A DNA stretch of 64,000 nucleotides from Agarophyton chilense. Its lineage: Eukaryota; Rhodophyta; Florideophyceae; Gracilariales; Gracilariaceae. Of this stretch, positions 11,458 through 21,245 are shown piece by piece. The notes under the pieces are model-generated. The model was given only the letters and a program-made list of their open reading frames with translations. It did no database searches and was not told where the DNA came from. The stretch's first letter is position 1, and every line of letters begins with the position of its first letter. Both the position numbers and the translations under genes were made by a program. The stretch spans positions 248,001 to 312,000 of the forward strand of contig JARGXX010000129.1 of NCBI GenBank assembly GCA_030374765.1, given 5' to 3'.

Positions 11458-14111
11458 TTAGTCTACGAGACGCATCGGTAATCCTTGTGGTCTTCTTTGC
11501 CTGAACGAAATCTTGCCAACCCAGTGGGAGCAGCTTAGGATGGACCAAGTTGGGACCGCGCCTGTGTCCAATACAGCTATGGTCACTCTAGAGTTGATGG
11601 AACGAAGTCCTACGGTTACTCGAACTTTATAGTTCTCTTTCCTAAGGATATAGACGGGGTCGTTACTGTGTTCCAACTGTGGTTCATCCTGAGTGGTCCA
11701 TTGTGGATGGTTTGTATTGGGAGATGAGGAGCTCTTTGGCTCATGACCATCCAATTGGTTGAGACAGGGGCTTAAAGAGGGAGGATTTGCCTCGAGTCGT
11801 CTCTCTAGGAGTTTTCCCATGGGGTTTCCGTTTCTTTCTGAGGATAGGGTTCTTCCACGGGGTTGTCCGTAAGATCTACAATGGAGTGGACCTGTGGGGC
11901 TTTGATCGGAGTGTCCGGAGGCGTGGCATAGCGTGAGCTTCCAGGGGTCCCTGTGGTTCGTTGCTGTGCCCTGTTATACATTCCTTCGGATCTCCGCACC
12001 CGGTAATTCCCTTCCCTTAGGGCTAGGAGGGTTTTTCGTGCGTCCTCAGGCAGATACCTGGTACAGTCACAAGGTTGGGTCAGTGACAGGCAGAGGAATT
12101 AGGCCCTTGGGGAGCGAACAAAAACGTCCTTGCGGGGTTGAAAGGGAGAATACTTAGGTGTGGGTGGTCCATTGGTCGCTGTAATTCCCTGGGAGGTAAA
12201 CGATGGGGGCCCGGACGGAGGAGCACTGAAATTGACCGCGAGGACGTCTCCCGAATCGGCGTAATGGATTGAAGCATCCATGTCCGACTCCGTGGATCAA
12301 ACCAGATGGGCTTGGTTGGGTTTACGCAATAGAGTTGCTTGTCCTCTGGTTATATCAGCGTTGCGCCTGGAGGTCCTGCAGATTTTGCCATGACCCTTGG
12401 CGTAGGTAGCGAGCCTTCGGAAGGAGTAGTGCGGGTTTTCCGTGTGGTAATTGCGCACATGTGTCCGAATGGAAGGGAGAAATACCGTGCTGATGTGACG
12501 TTCAAGCCGTCCTTCAGAGAACACGTTTTCACATCGGTAAGCCTTCTTCCATAGGTCGTCTGCGAAAGCCGATTCGGTCATGTTGGAGCTCTGCCTGAAG
12601 GATATTACTTCCTTGTGGGCATCCATTATAACGTCATCCGTGGCGTAAATTTCCAAGAGGTATTGAACAACCTGAGGGTATGACCTGAGGAGCTTACGGT
12701 CTTGAGCATCCACGAGGTCAGTTGTTCCAGAAATCTTCGAAACCACTCGGTCACGCGCCTGTCCTGTAGGGAAGAATTGGAAAAGGTACACAGCGGCGCC
12801 CTCATGGAAACCGTTCTGATCGCAGGCAGTACGGAACAAACTGAGAAACCTAAGAACAGCAATTGGATCGGAACCGGAGAACTTTTCCGCAATGGTTAGT
12901 TGCATCCGTTTGGCCTATTTGGCGACACTGTGAGCCACCGAACCAGAGTATTACGCGGACCTGTCGGCCAGCCGGTAATTCCGGTAGTCTAGAACCTTAA
13001 GAAAAAGTTCGTTTGTGGTTGTCAGTGGTCTGAGGCCTCGAACGGCAGGCTAATCCACTTCCGAGTCGGTCGTCTCGGTCGAGGCCGACTCGGAATCACT
13101 CGTGTCCGAATGGTCTCTTCTCTTGCTTTTTCTGTTCTTCTTTCTCCTACGGTTGCTTCTTTTCTTCTTTCCAGCGGAGTAGGGACCTAACGGATCGATC
13201 TCCATATCAGATCTAATGAAGCCCTGAGATCGCTGTACCTCATATAATCCGTCGGGTGGGGCAAGCGGTCTCTCTTCTAGACGCGGAACTTCTCTTCTGC
13301 TACTCGCTTGTCCCTCCCTTGGATTCTCCTGATGGGCAACCTGTCTCTCATCTAGACGCGAAGCTTCTCTTTTGCTTCTAGATTGTCCCACCATAGGGTT
13401 TTCCTGATGGTATTCCCGGCGAGGGGCGGATAATTCCGCCGCTCCTGGGGGCTCGGTAGGGTGTTGCCATATGGAGACCGGATGGTTAATTTGTGGTGGG
13501 GTTGTCCTAGGGACCGAATTGCCTGCCTGGCGGGTGACGGCTACTTGAACTTCCTGTAGGAGGGAGTCAATGAATATGTCAGACTCCAATACCTTATGGA
13601 CGATTCGCGTCATAAGGTAATCCGTATGGTCAGCGATCGCCGTAGCGAGTCGCACGTCCATAATGGAATCCACGTGGGTTGAGCAGAGCTCACGGAGAAG
13701 GGGCCAGAGAAGGTCTACAAGACCTGCGGGCAGGTTTTCTCGAATTCCTTCGGTCTGGGGCGTTTTTCCTTGAAGTGTCCTTGGCCTATAGGTGGCCCTG
13801 GTGAGTTGTTCTCGTAAACGAGCTGCCACCGTGGGATCTCGGCTAATCCTTTCAGGGTTATCCAGTGGGGTCAGTACTTCTTGCGGCTGGCTCCTTGTGC
13901 TCCTGCGGTCTCTAGCGGTATCAACCTGAGGGTCAGGCGACATCGCCGGCGTTGTAGTCGCACTTCGTCCTGCCTTAGGATTCCTACGGTCGGGTCGGTT
14001 GGGTAGGTTTCCTGCATCCATAATGGCCGTTGCTTCTGTACTTCTGGTCCGTTGGGGAATTAAACCAAAGGTTAGAATCTGGATAATTCTTCGTTCCGGT
14101 GGTCCGTTCAA
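11458..14111 (-). other. gag and protease region of Gypsy fossil A
   Basis: The first gag segment (about 13.05-14.1 kb) is Pro/Arg-rich and ends in a Lys/Arg-rich stretch followed by Ser/Thr/Asp/Glu, the same design as in fossil B. A capsid-like block lies at about 12.3-12.9 kb. A retropepsin motif A-V-L-D-T-G-A occurs near 11.55 kb. Several breaks; fossil only. Confidence 0.75.
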
Positions 14112-14127
14112 TTATTACGTGAGGTCT

Positions 14128-14143
14128 CTAAGTCGGGAAACAA
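14128..14143 (-). other. Primer-binding site of Gypsy fossil A
   Basis: On minus, TTGTTTCCCGACTTAG starts three bases after the LTR end at 14147 and matches the site of fossil B at 14 of 16 bases. It fixes the 14147 boundary as the 3' end of a 5' LTR. Confidence 0.65.
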
Positions 14144-14146
14144 AAA

Positions 14147-14593
14147 TGTAACGCAATGACGGGTTAAGTCAGCGTACGGGTCTCGACCGGTTAAACCGTG
14201 GTAGAGCGGGTCCAAAGGTTCGAATCCTTGACGGCAGCACTACCAGAGTACTTGGTGCAATGAGATGGCGTTTACTGCGTAGTCTCACAGGTTGGAGCTA
14301 CGGAAACGATGGCTTGAAGACCATAGAATGGAACTAATATACCAAAAAGGGTTATTTAATATCCTAACGGTGCCTACCGTACTCTAAGGGAGAAGCGTCA
14401 CTCGAGCCAAGTAAATAGAACTGGCGAGGCGCTGAGATCTCCCTGGCACTGTAGTTTTAATCTATTCCATTAATTAAATTAAATTAATAATCTACATGAG
14501 TCCACCTGAGGTCGACCCGTACACGTGTCACCTGCAAGATCCTTCGGGGCCCGGCGGCTTGCAGGGCTCAACCGCTTTCACCGCTCCTTCACA
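14147..14593 (-). repeat. 5' LTR of Gypsy fossil A (447 bp)
   Basis: On minus it runs TGTGAAGGAGCG to TTGCGTTACA, with TG...CA ends. The edges come from comparison with an inverted copy at 17753-18198: similarity starts and stops exactly at these dinucleotides. By eye the two are about 85-88 % identical over the part I aligned. It holds a tRNA-like block near its 3' end. Confidence 0.8.
14189..14239 (+). other. tRNA-like block (D arm plus T arm) inside LTR
   Basis: On plus, opposite to the LTR sense, a perfect Pol III A-box (TGGTAGAGCGG, 14199-14209) and a perfect B-box (GGTTCGAATCC, 14217-14227) stand only 7 bp apart. They are followed by TTGACGGCA, which looks like a tRNA 3' acceptor strand. 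A true tRNA would carry an anticodon arm and variable loop here, about 20 nt more, and a matching GCCGTCA 5' acceptor strand; both are absent. The inverted LTR copy has the same arrangement at about 18107-18160 on minus. Not a working tRNA gene; probably tRNA-derived promoter-like sequence. Confidence 0.6.
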
Positions 14594-15290
14594 ACCTCAG
14601 GTCGACGCTCAAGTCTCCACTCCCCCTAAGACAGTTCCTGCGGACTCGACTAGCCCCACGGAGCCGATGGTCAACGCCAACTACTATGACCCATCTCTCA
14701 CAACCGACTTCGATTCATTCGCCCCACTGTACCCCACTCTCCTACCGTAGAATGAAAACCAACCGGAATATGTGATTGAGCGCATCATCTCCGCCGGTCG
14801 GGGAGAAGATGGAACTTTGCGCTATCGCGTCCGTTAGTTCGGCTACACACCTGAGAAAGATATTTGGCAAGAGCCTGAAACCATTTCGACTAATTTTATC
14901 GCCCGCAATTGGCGCAGAATCAGCCACACGGAGCGCGGCCTTTAAGAGGGGGCAACCATTGGTCCGAATAATCCCAAAACGCCTGCCAAAACGCTTCCAA
15001 AAACGCCTCCCGACACGACGGTTCGACGGAGCACGACGGTTCATCGTACCTCCCGCATCAGGGAACAAGTTCAGTCCTTCGGAGACACCTGAGGAAGACC
15101 CAAGATGCTCTCAAGATTGGACGCCGTCCCGGGGCACGCCCGTTTGAAATACAAGAATGACCTTGGGAAACCACGAGCATTAATTTATTTGACAACTAAC
15201 AGAGGTAGAACAACCCTCACCATGACCTCAAGGGTCGTCGCGGAAGCGCTGGGAACACCAACAGGACTCACGGTGGCGGCGCAGGAGTAA
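14594..15290 (+). pseudogene. Broken chromodomain reading
   Basis: Plus-strand sequence starting where the LTR of fossil A ends. At about 14755-14925 it gives a clear chromodomain pattern: E-Y-V-I-E-R-I-I, then L-R-Y-R-V-R, F-G-Y, then D-I-W-Q-E-P-E-T-I, ending in N-W-R-R-I. A Pro/Thr-rich tail follows. Chromodomains bind methylated histone tails. They occur in host chromatin proteins and at the integrase end of chromoviruses. With a retroelement beside it, the latter is more likely, so it is treated as a fossil with about three breaks. Confidence 0.65.
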
Positions 15291-17046
15291 CTCCGTCTTC
15301 CTCATTGAAACCTGCAGTAGCGAAACCGGGACTAGGGTCACCCGAGGAGCCAACTGTACCAACTGAACCGTCCCCAGAGAGTCGAGCACGCTTCTTCGGC
15401 GGAGAATCCCCTGAGGAACTATTGTCACCCACGGAGGCCTCCCGGTCACTCAAATTTAGACCATATCGGGCATCCAAGTCGGCAGTTACCCTCTCGGACT
15501 TCGCCTGCACATTCTGCAGATCCTGACCCTGTTGGAAAACCGCGGCGTAGCGAGCCGAGCGACGCGCCCAGGAGCAGGCTTCCCTCAGGACTGTCGCAAT
15601 ATCCATCGTGGCCGTAGTACCAACGGTATGGCAGACATGACGGAGATCTGCAGCCGTGACCACTGTAGGAAAGTTTGGCAATGGAGAGGACGGAGCAATT
15701 TCGACGCCCCCAGTGGACGTTTGAACAAGGGCCTCGCCTACAGGACTTTCGGCTTCGACAGTAACCTCGCCAGGAGGGATGTTCACTTGGGCGACGGGCG
15801 GGTCATACAAGAGCTCATTCTGAGAAGCAGCGCCCGGAGGAGCTGGAGGAGAGGAAGCGGTCGGCAACAAAACAGCGGACTCGACCGGAGGATGAACGCC
15901 CTCCACGGGTAGGACGAAGGGATCTTCGCCGAAGGATTCTCCATCGGACATACCAGCAGGAACCAACGGCGTGGCTTCCAAATCAGGCTCAAAGCACAGG
16001 GGATCGGATCCAATGGCCTTCAGATAGTACTCGGGCACATGACGCCTCAGAATGTTCGATGGTTTATTCCTTAAAGGCTTGGCGGGATAGGCACGAGCGT
16101 CTTCCCGACCCTGCGGATGCAGTGGAATCGGCGTGAATGAGTCGGTATCCCAGTCATACCAAAGGAACCCGGGAGTCGTGCCCCACTCCAGCTGTAGGAC
16201 ATGATCCAAAAGGGCCTCGGTCTCCTCGATGTCGAACTGGGTCCCACTGACGATATTGTGGATGCACAGGTTCCTTAGTAAATGGATCATGATGTCCGGG
16301 AGTGGGATTAGGCGACGTCGAGAACCGGGTAAGTTCTCATCGAGCCACACCCTCCAATCCTCCGAACTGACATTACCACTGATTCCGTACTTAGCAGTAT
16401 CCAGGAAAGCCATGAGGGACATCACGCCTAACTCGACGAAGAGCACCTCCCAGGACAACCATGAACTTCGGTCATTGTCATCGCCCATGAGTTGGGACGA
16501 GTGGTATGCTACCACGGATGGAGTTGGAACCAGAAGGAGCGGTGAGACACGCCAATAGAGGGCCCATTGGTTGTCATCATCGTGGGGAAGCGAGAGGTAC
16601 AACTGAAGGCGTTTGTCTGCGCTGATGTCATGAAACTGCACTTGGTGCCAACAAAAGAAGAACCCCAGGGATTGACGCAGACGACCATCGATCTCGTGCT
16701 TCTCGTTCCAATAGACCCGGTTGGACATCCAGAACAAGCGGTTATACGGCGACCGAAAGCACATAAGCGCTAAGGGGTTGTGGCCAGCCGGAGGAAAGCG
16801 CACATGAGGCGAGATTAACCCCGTGTATAGGTCCGAGAGGAGTTTGTTCACGCGGAACTGGTAGTCAGCTTCCTCCTCAAAGCGGACGTATGGTATGTCC
16901 GGTTGGATGAGGGCGCGACATTGCCTCGCCGAACGTGGATCCACAGGACGATGCAACCATCGGTTATACCACGAGACGCTGCGCGCGTTCTTGCTGCCTC
17001 TCCGGAATTCGGGTATCTCGGCAAAACGTCGGGCGTCGAGATACAT
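15268..17046 (-). CDS. Unrecognised 592-aa protein
   Basis: A continuous minus-strand frame of 592 codons beginning at an ATG. Residues 1-330 are globular-looking and rich in Trp, Tyr and Arg. Residues 360-460 are Pro/Ala/Glu-rich and probably disordered. A helical stretch follows at about 470-540, and the tail is Ser/Gly-rich with a basic K-K-R-A-R cluster that could serve as a nuclear signal. Similar-looking sequence in the same direction extends upstream towards 17343, so the ATG chosen may not be the original start. I find no RT, integrase, protease or transposase motif. It lies between a chromodomain relic and an A-type LTR, so a gag-like protein of a mobile element is possible. A host orphan gene is the alternative. 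Confidence 0.4.
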   Translation of the reverse strand: MYLDARRFAEIPEFRRGSKNARSVSWYNRWLHRPVDPRSARQCRALIQPDIPYVRFEEEADYQFRVNKLLSDLYTGLISPHVRFPPAGHNPLALMCFRSPYNRLFWMSNRVYWNEKHEIDGRLRQSLGFFFCWHQVQFHDISADKRLQLYLSLPHDDDNQWALYWRVSPLLLVPTPSVVAYHSSQLMGDDNDRSSWLSWEVLFVELGVMSLMAFLDTAKYGISGNVSSEDWRVWLDENLPGSRRRLIPLPDIMIHLLRNLCIHNIVSGTQFDIEETEALLDHVLQLEWGTTPGFLWYDWDTDSFTPIPLHPQGREDARAYPAKPLRNKPSNILRRHVPEYYLKAIGSDPLCFEPDLEATPLVPAGMSDGESFGEDPFVLPVEGVHPPVESAVLLPTASSPPAPPGAASQNELLYDPPVAQVNIPPGEVTVEAESPVGEALVQTSTGGVEIAPSSPLPNFPTVVTAADLRHVCHTVGTTATMDIATVLREACSWARRSARYAAVFQQGQDLQNVQAKSERVTADLDARYGLNLSDREASVGDNSSSGDSPPKKRARLSGDGSVGTVGSSGDPSPGFATAGFNEEDGVTPAPPP

Positions 17047-17752
17047 ATCACAAAACCGCTGGTATTATTCCACAGAGGACGGGAGAATAGCATGACGCAC
17101 TGCCCGCGGATTCCGTCCGATTGTATGATCATAGCGGTCCCCGGGACGTTCGTAAGCCACTTGGTACCCAGAAGAGCTCCACGCTTGGTTGTTCGAGGCC
17201 ATGGTGCCGCTGCCCACAGGTTGGTTCGTCGGGAAGTGAATAAAATGACCGACATAAGCGACAAAGTCTGGAGAGACAACGGTATATCCGACGGGCTTAT
17301 AAGGCGAGTTCGGCATCGCGTGCAACCAATGGAAAAGTACCACGATGATAAGGCAAGGTGACGGAATCGACCTGGACGGAATGATAGGCGTGATCCACGG
17401 TGGACGAATTGCAGAGGGTCGCCAAAGGATGAACGGAGACTAAGGAAGGCCCCAATGACAGTCGGAGGAGAAAAAGCCAATGGACCATCTCGACAAGGCG
17501 ACGCGAGGAATGCGCCGGCGATGCACCTATGGCCAGCACTCACGGCGCGTAGGAGTTTCAGTCCTTAGGCAAATTAATTACCCTTCGGCGCCAAAGGTCA
17601 GCTCAAGCTTCCCCGCATCCCCGCAGGCGATAACGACGAGACGTCCCGTCGCGCCCAACGGTACCGGTAGCAACGAAGTGCTCGCGTCCCCTGGGTCAAG
17701 CATGAGGACATCTGGGCTTCGCCGTGACGGCCGAATACTAAGGAGGGAGATA

Positions 17753-18198
17753 TGTGAAGGAGCGATGATAACGGCTGAGCCCTGTAAGCCACCGTGCCCT
17801 GAGATATCTTATAAGCGACAAGTGGACGGGTCGACCTCAGGTGGACTCATGTAAATTATTGATTTTTTTTAATTAGTGTAATAGATTAGGATTATAGTGC
17901 CAGGGAAATCCCAGCGCCTCGCCAGTACTATTTACTTGGCTCGAATGACGTTTCTCCCTTAGAGTAAGGTAGGCACGGTTAGGATACTAAACAACCCTCT
18001 TTGGTATATTAGTTCTACCATTTGGTCTTCAAGCCATCGTTTCCGTAGCTCCAACCTGTGAGACTACGCAGTAAACGCCAGCCCATCGCACAAAGTACTC
18101 TGGGAGTGCCGCCGTCAAGGATTTGAACCTTAGAACCGGCTCTACCACGCTACCACCGGTCGAGACCCGTACGCTGACCCACCCGTCATTGCGTTACA
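17753..18198 (+). repeat. A-type LTR in inverted orientation (446 bp)
   Basis: Runs TGTGAAGGAGCG to TTGCGTTACA on plus and is the inverted partner of 14147-14593. No primer-binding site follows it, and the flanking 5-mers (AGATA and AAGAC) do not match, so it is not a clean solo LTR. It may be a 3' LTR or a rearranged copy. It splits or abuts a minus-strand reading at 18199-18561. Confidence 0.8.
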
Positions 18199-18561
18199 AA
18201 GACGTTGGCTGCCCCAACGATTCCAAGAAACATAACCAGGAAAGAAGGGATGCTTAAACTGCGAACCCAGCCCAGCAGTGTTAATCAAGGCAGTCCAAGA
18301 GGTGGCCTCCAATTGTATCGCCTTGAGCTCCTTCGGGAGCAGACCATAAGGGTTGAGGGTTGCTGGCGGGGAGTTGAACAAGTACGGATCGTAATGTTCG
18401 GACCCAGGAGCAAAACTGAATGCCTCACCAGAAATTGGTGATGAAGAGGGAACTGGAGTGGTAAAGGACTGACCACGACTACGTCCCCGAGAGCAGGAGC
18501 GGGTCAAAAGCTTCGAGATACCACGGATGCGGTTCGTACCAGGAGTACCCTTACCAGACAT
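18199..18561 (-). pseudogene. Unrecognised Ser/Arg-rich reading cut by LTR
   Basis: The reading starts with ATG (on minus) at 18561 and stays open to the LTR edge, about 120 residues, before running into LTR sequence. It has an Arg/Ser-rich start (R-S-C-S-R-G-R-S-R-G), then a Pro/Leu-rich part and a Trp-containing end. I do not recognise it. It may be the front part of the same ancestral frame as the 592-aa protein or of another element. Confidence 0.3.
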
Positions 18562-21245
18562 GGTGGCCAACAAAAATGAAGATGCACACCGATGGGGTAT
18601 TCCCCTGGAGCCAAGGTCTTTGTACCCATCGACAGTAGGCTCACGAATCTGATGCAAACCATGATGATCGGGCAATGTGTCCTCGGAGTTTCTCTAATTT
18701 TCCGCTGATTGAGAGGGAAAGAATCGAAGGGGCTCCGCAAACACGGAAGCATCACCGGTAATCGGGTTTGACACACGTCGAGAGCAATCACAGTGCTCAA
18801 TGGACCCTTCGGCGGACATTCGACTGGCAAAACGAGGTTTAAGGGTGTCCGCGCGCATCGTGACCAGGGCAATACAACCAAGACAGTACGAGAAGAGAAG
18901 AGAAAGAAGACGAACGTAAACGATGACACCAAGAGGATACGGCGCGACGAAGGAAAGAGAATCGTAGAAGACACCAACGAAGTATGACGTACGCCTTGCA
19001 TGGAACGCACAAGAAACCTGCAACGGAGAAGGCGACTAAAACCGATTGGTACACGAACTCCCGACAAATATTGGCAACCCTCGAAGGAAGCTTAAATTGC
19101 TAAGCCGTTACGAACGACCACCGGAGATGAACCTCAAGAAACACGACAGTGATCAAAACCGGGCGGCTCACCGCGCGGCATTACCAAACGGTATAATACA
19201 TCCTGCACTAGTGACTGCTGCACAGTGGTATATCGCGCTGGTGAACGCTGCACCAAGGTTCAGCCACGGGGCGTGGCTGTCGCTAGGAAGGGAATCTGTA
19301 GTATAGTGAGCTGCACCGATAAGGCAATTCTGCCACGTGTAGGACCTGGTTGGTTGCGGGCATGCACCGTGTACTACAATAGTTTTTTTAGCAATTAGCT
19401 TAGCTTTTCGCTAATTTAATATTAGTTTGATAAGAGTAAGTAGATAGGGAGGCGCACCTCAACTGCAACTTCCCGTGGACACGTGGCGATGTGCGCCACC
19501 GTAGGTCGGGTGACCAGTGATATATATTTTCCAAACATGCCCACACCTGTCACTATTGTAAAGACAAAGACCTACTAGACTACTTTTACCCCTTTTTCTT
19601 TCTATAGTCGACCATGAAGGCAAGTCTTGTGTCCTTACTGGTTCCCGGACCCACGTCCGCTGTGCATCACCTTCTCCCAACGTGATCTCAGCACGCCCGC
19701 ACTTCCTGTTGCACCCTTCAGTAACTGGTGCTGCCAAACATTTCAGGTTTCTTCAATCTTCTCCTCCTATATCGAGCTGGTCGCGCGCTCCCTAGAACTG
19801 TCTGGTCATGTACCCCCGCTACCGTTTTGGTTTATACCACACAAGCATCCATGACGTATTTCGATATTTAATGAACACCAAAGTTACCCTTCTTTAAGAA
19901 CTTTTGCTTTGTTGCAGCTGAGTAGTCTAAAACCGCCCGGAACTTATCATCTGCATTCCTGAAATCAGAGACGCTTCCAAGGTACACCTCAACATCATTG
20001 TAGAAATTAACGAGTTCATCCAGCTGATATCGTTTCCAAACGTATATCTTCTTGGATTTAACGTTCACACGTGCTGAGCCTCCGCCTTACATTTTTCAGG
20101 CTCCATCTTGGGCTCCGACTCTCTTCACAATCCTCCAGACCTTTTCTCCCTGCTCTCCGACCAAATAAGTCCTTTATTTTCAACCCCCAAAGTTCCTTTT
20201 TCCTGAAAGATGTAGTCAACGCTAGATCAAAAATAATTCGTGTTATGAAATCTTAGTTTTAGATTTTTTAGCATGGCTGATGAGTACAATTTGACGATAA
20301 ATTCTCTTGATAGGGCATTGTGGCTACGTCACACTGCTCTTGCGGCTTGCCTCTTATTTTTAAATTTTTTGTGAAAGGCAGGAAACATGCCTGTTTTCCT
20401 GCCACCAAAGACAGGACCGCTAAAAAGTAGAAACGAAAGCCCCCACTCCAACTAAAATGCTTTCTGAATTCCAAGAACGTATGTGTCGATCGTACCAGGT
20501 TCCAGTTCTTCTTCGGCGCGCTTGTTTTAAAATTGTGCAATGTATTCAATAACCGCAACAATAACTCTTTGCAACTCTGGTTGCGATCATTGATTACATT
20601 ATGCCAGGATTGGGGCGCCAATTTTCTTGCGGCAGAGATGCATTCGAGTGAGTCCCATGGCTTAGTCCATTACACTTCTTCGTTTCCGTCGCGAAAGGTC
20701 ACGATCTGCAAGGCATTGGAGTAAGTCTGGTTGCAGCAGTTTGTGGTGTGTGACGTAAATCGTTGAAAACAGTTGCAGACTGTTTTGAGTCGATTTATCA
20801 GTGCTGCCTAAATTGTGACGGACGAGTAGAGCCACCGAAGAAGTAGAGCGACAACTAGGATCGGAATGTTCAGTAACGGTGGAACAAGTTTTGTTTCGCG
20901 TGATTTCATGGCCTTTCGTTTTGCTACATAATTTTTTTCTGTAACCCAGGGCCGTATTTGCAACTGAACGACTACGAAAAAAATTGAGGGGACTATGATT
21001 GACTGACTGAAAACCTCCCCAGTCCAGTCATATCAAGAGTCACATTCCTATCCACGTATTACAGCATTGACAACTGTGCAAAATGTCCACGAATGAAACT
21101 CAAATCAGGATCAACAGCCGATATAGTTTCGGTAAATGTCACGGGCCCCCGTCCCGTCGATCCGAGATCACAGCCGTTGCTCCCCTTCCCGTTTCTCACT
21201 GTTTCCGAATAGCATTGCGCATAGCTCCCAACTTCATATCTGGCT
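18562..21245. other. No gene seen
   Basis: About 2.7 kb without a supportable gene. A 66-residue minus frame at 19868-20068 (K-R-Y-Q-L-D-E-L-V-N-F-Y start) reads like real protein, but it is short and isolated. The rest is AT-rich non-coding or decayed DNA. Confidence 0.4.

Larger units (their letters stand above)
8627..14593 (-). mobile_element. Ty3/Gypsy LTR fossil A
   Basis: A minus-strand Gypsy fossil with 5' LTR (14147-14593), primer-binding site, gag (about 12.0-14.1 kb), protease (about 11.5-11.8 kb), reverse transcriptase (about 10.0-11.4 kb), RNase H (about 9.6-9.95 kb) and the front half of integrase (down to 8627). The integrase stops exactly where the LTR of fossil B begins, so B inserted into A. 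The RT part is still well recognisable. The element is broken, with about eight or more breaks. The protein order gag-PR-RT-RH-IN identifies Ty3/Gypsy. Confidence 0.9.

Noticed and set aside
14189-14239. A tRNA gene, possibly permuted as in some red algae
   Set aside because: A- and B-boxes are in normal order but lack the anticodon arm between them, and no matching 5' acceptor strand is present on either side.
14147-18198. A DNA transposon with about 450-bp terminal inverted repeats and inward-pointing genes sharing the same N terminus
   Set aside because: The inverted arms have TG...CA edges, and the left arm is directly followed by a primer-binding site and gag of a Gypsy element. The arms are therefore LTRs, and the shared protein start is an antisense reading of LTR sequence.
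17753-18198. A clean solo LTR
   Set aside because: The flanking 5-mers AGATA and AAGAC do not match, so no target duplication supports it.
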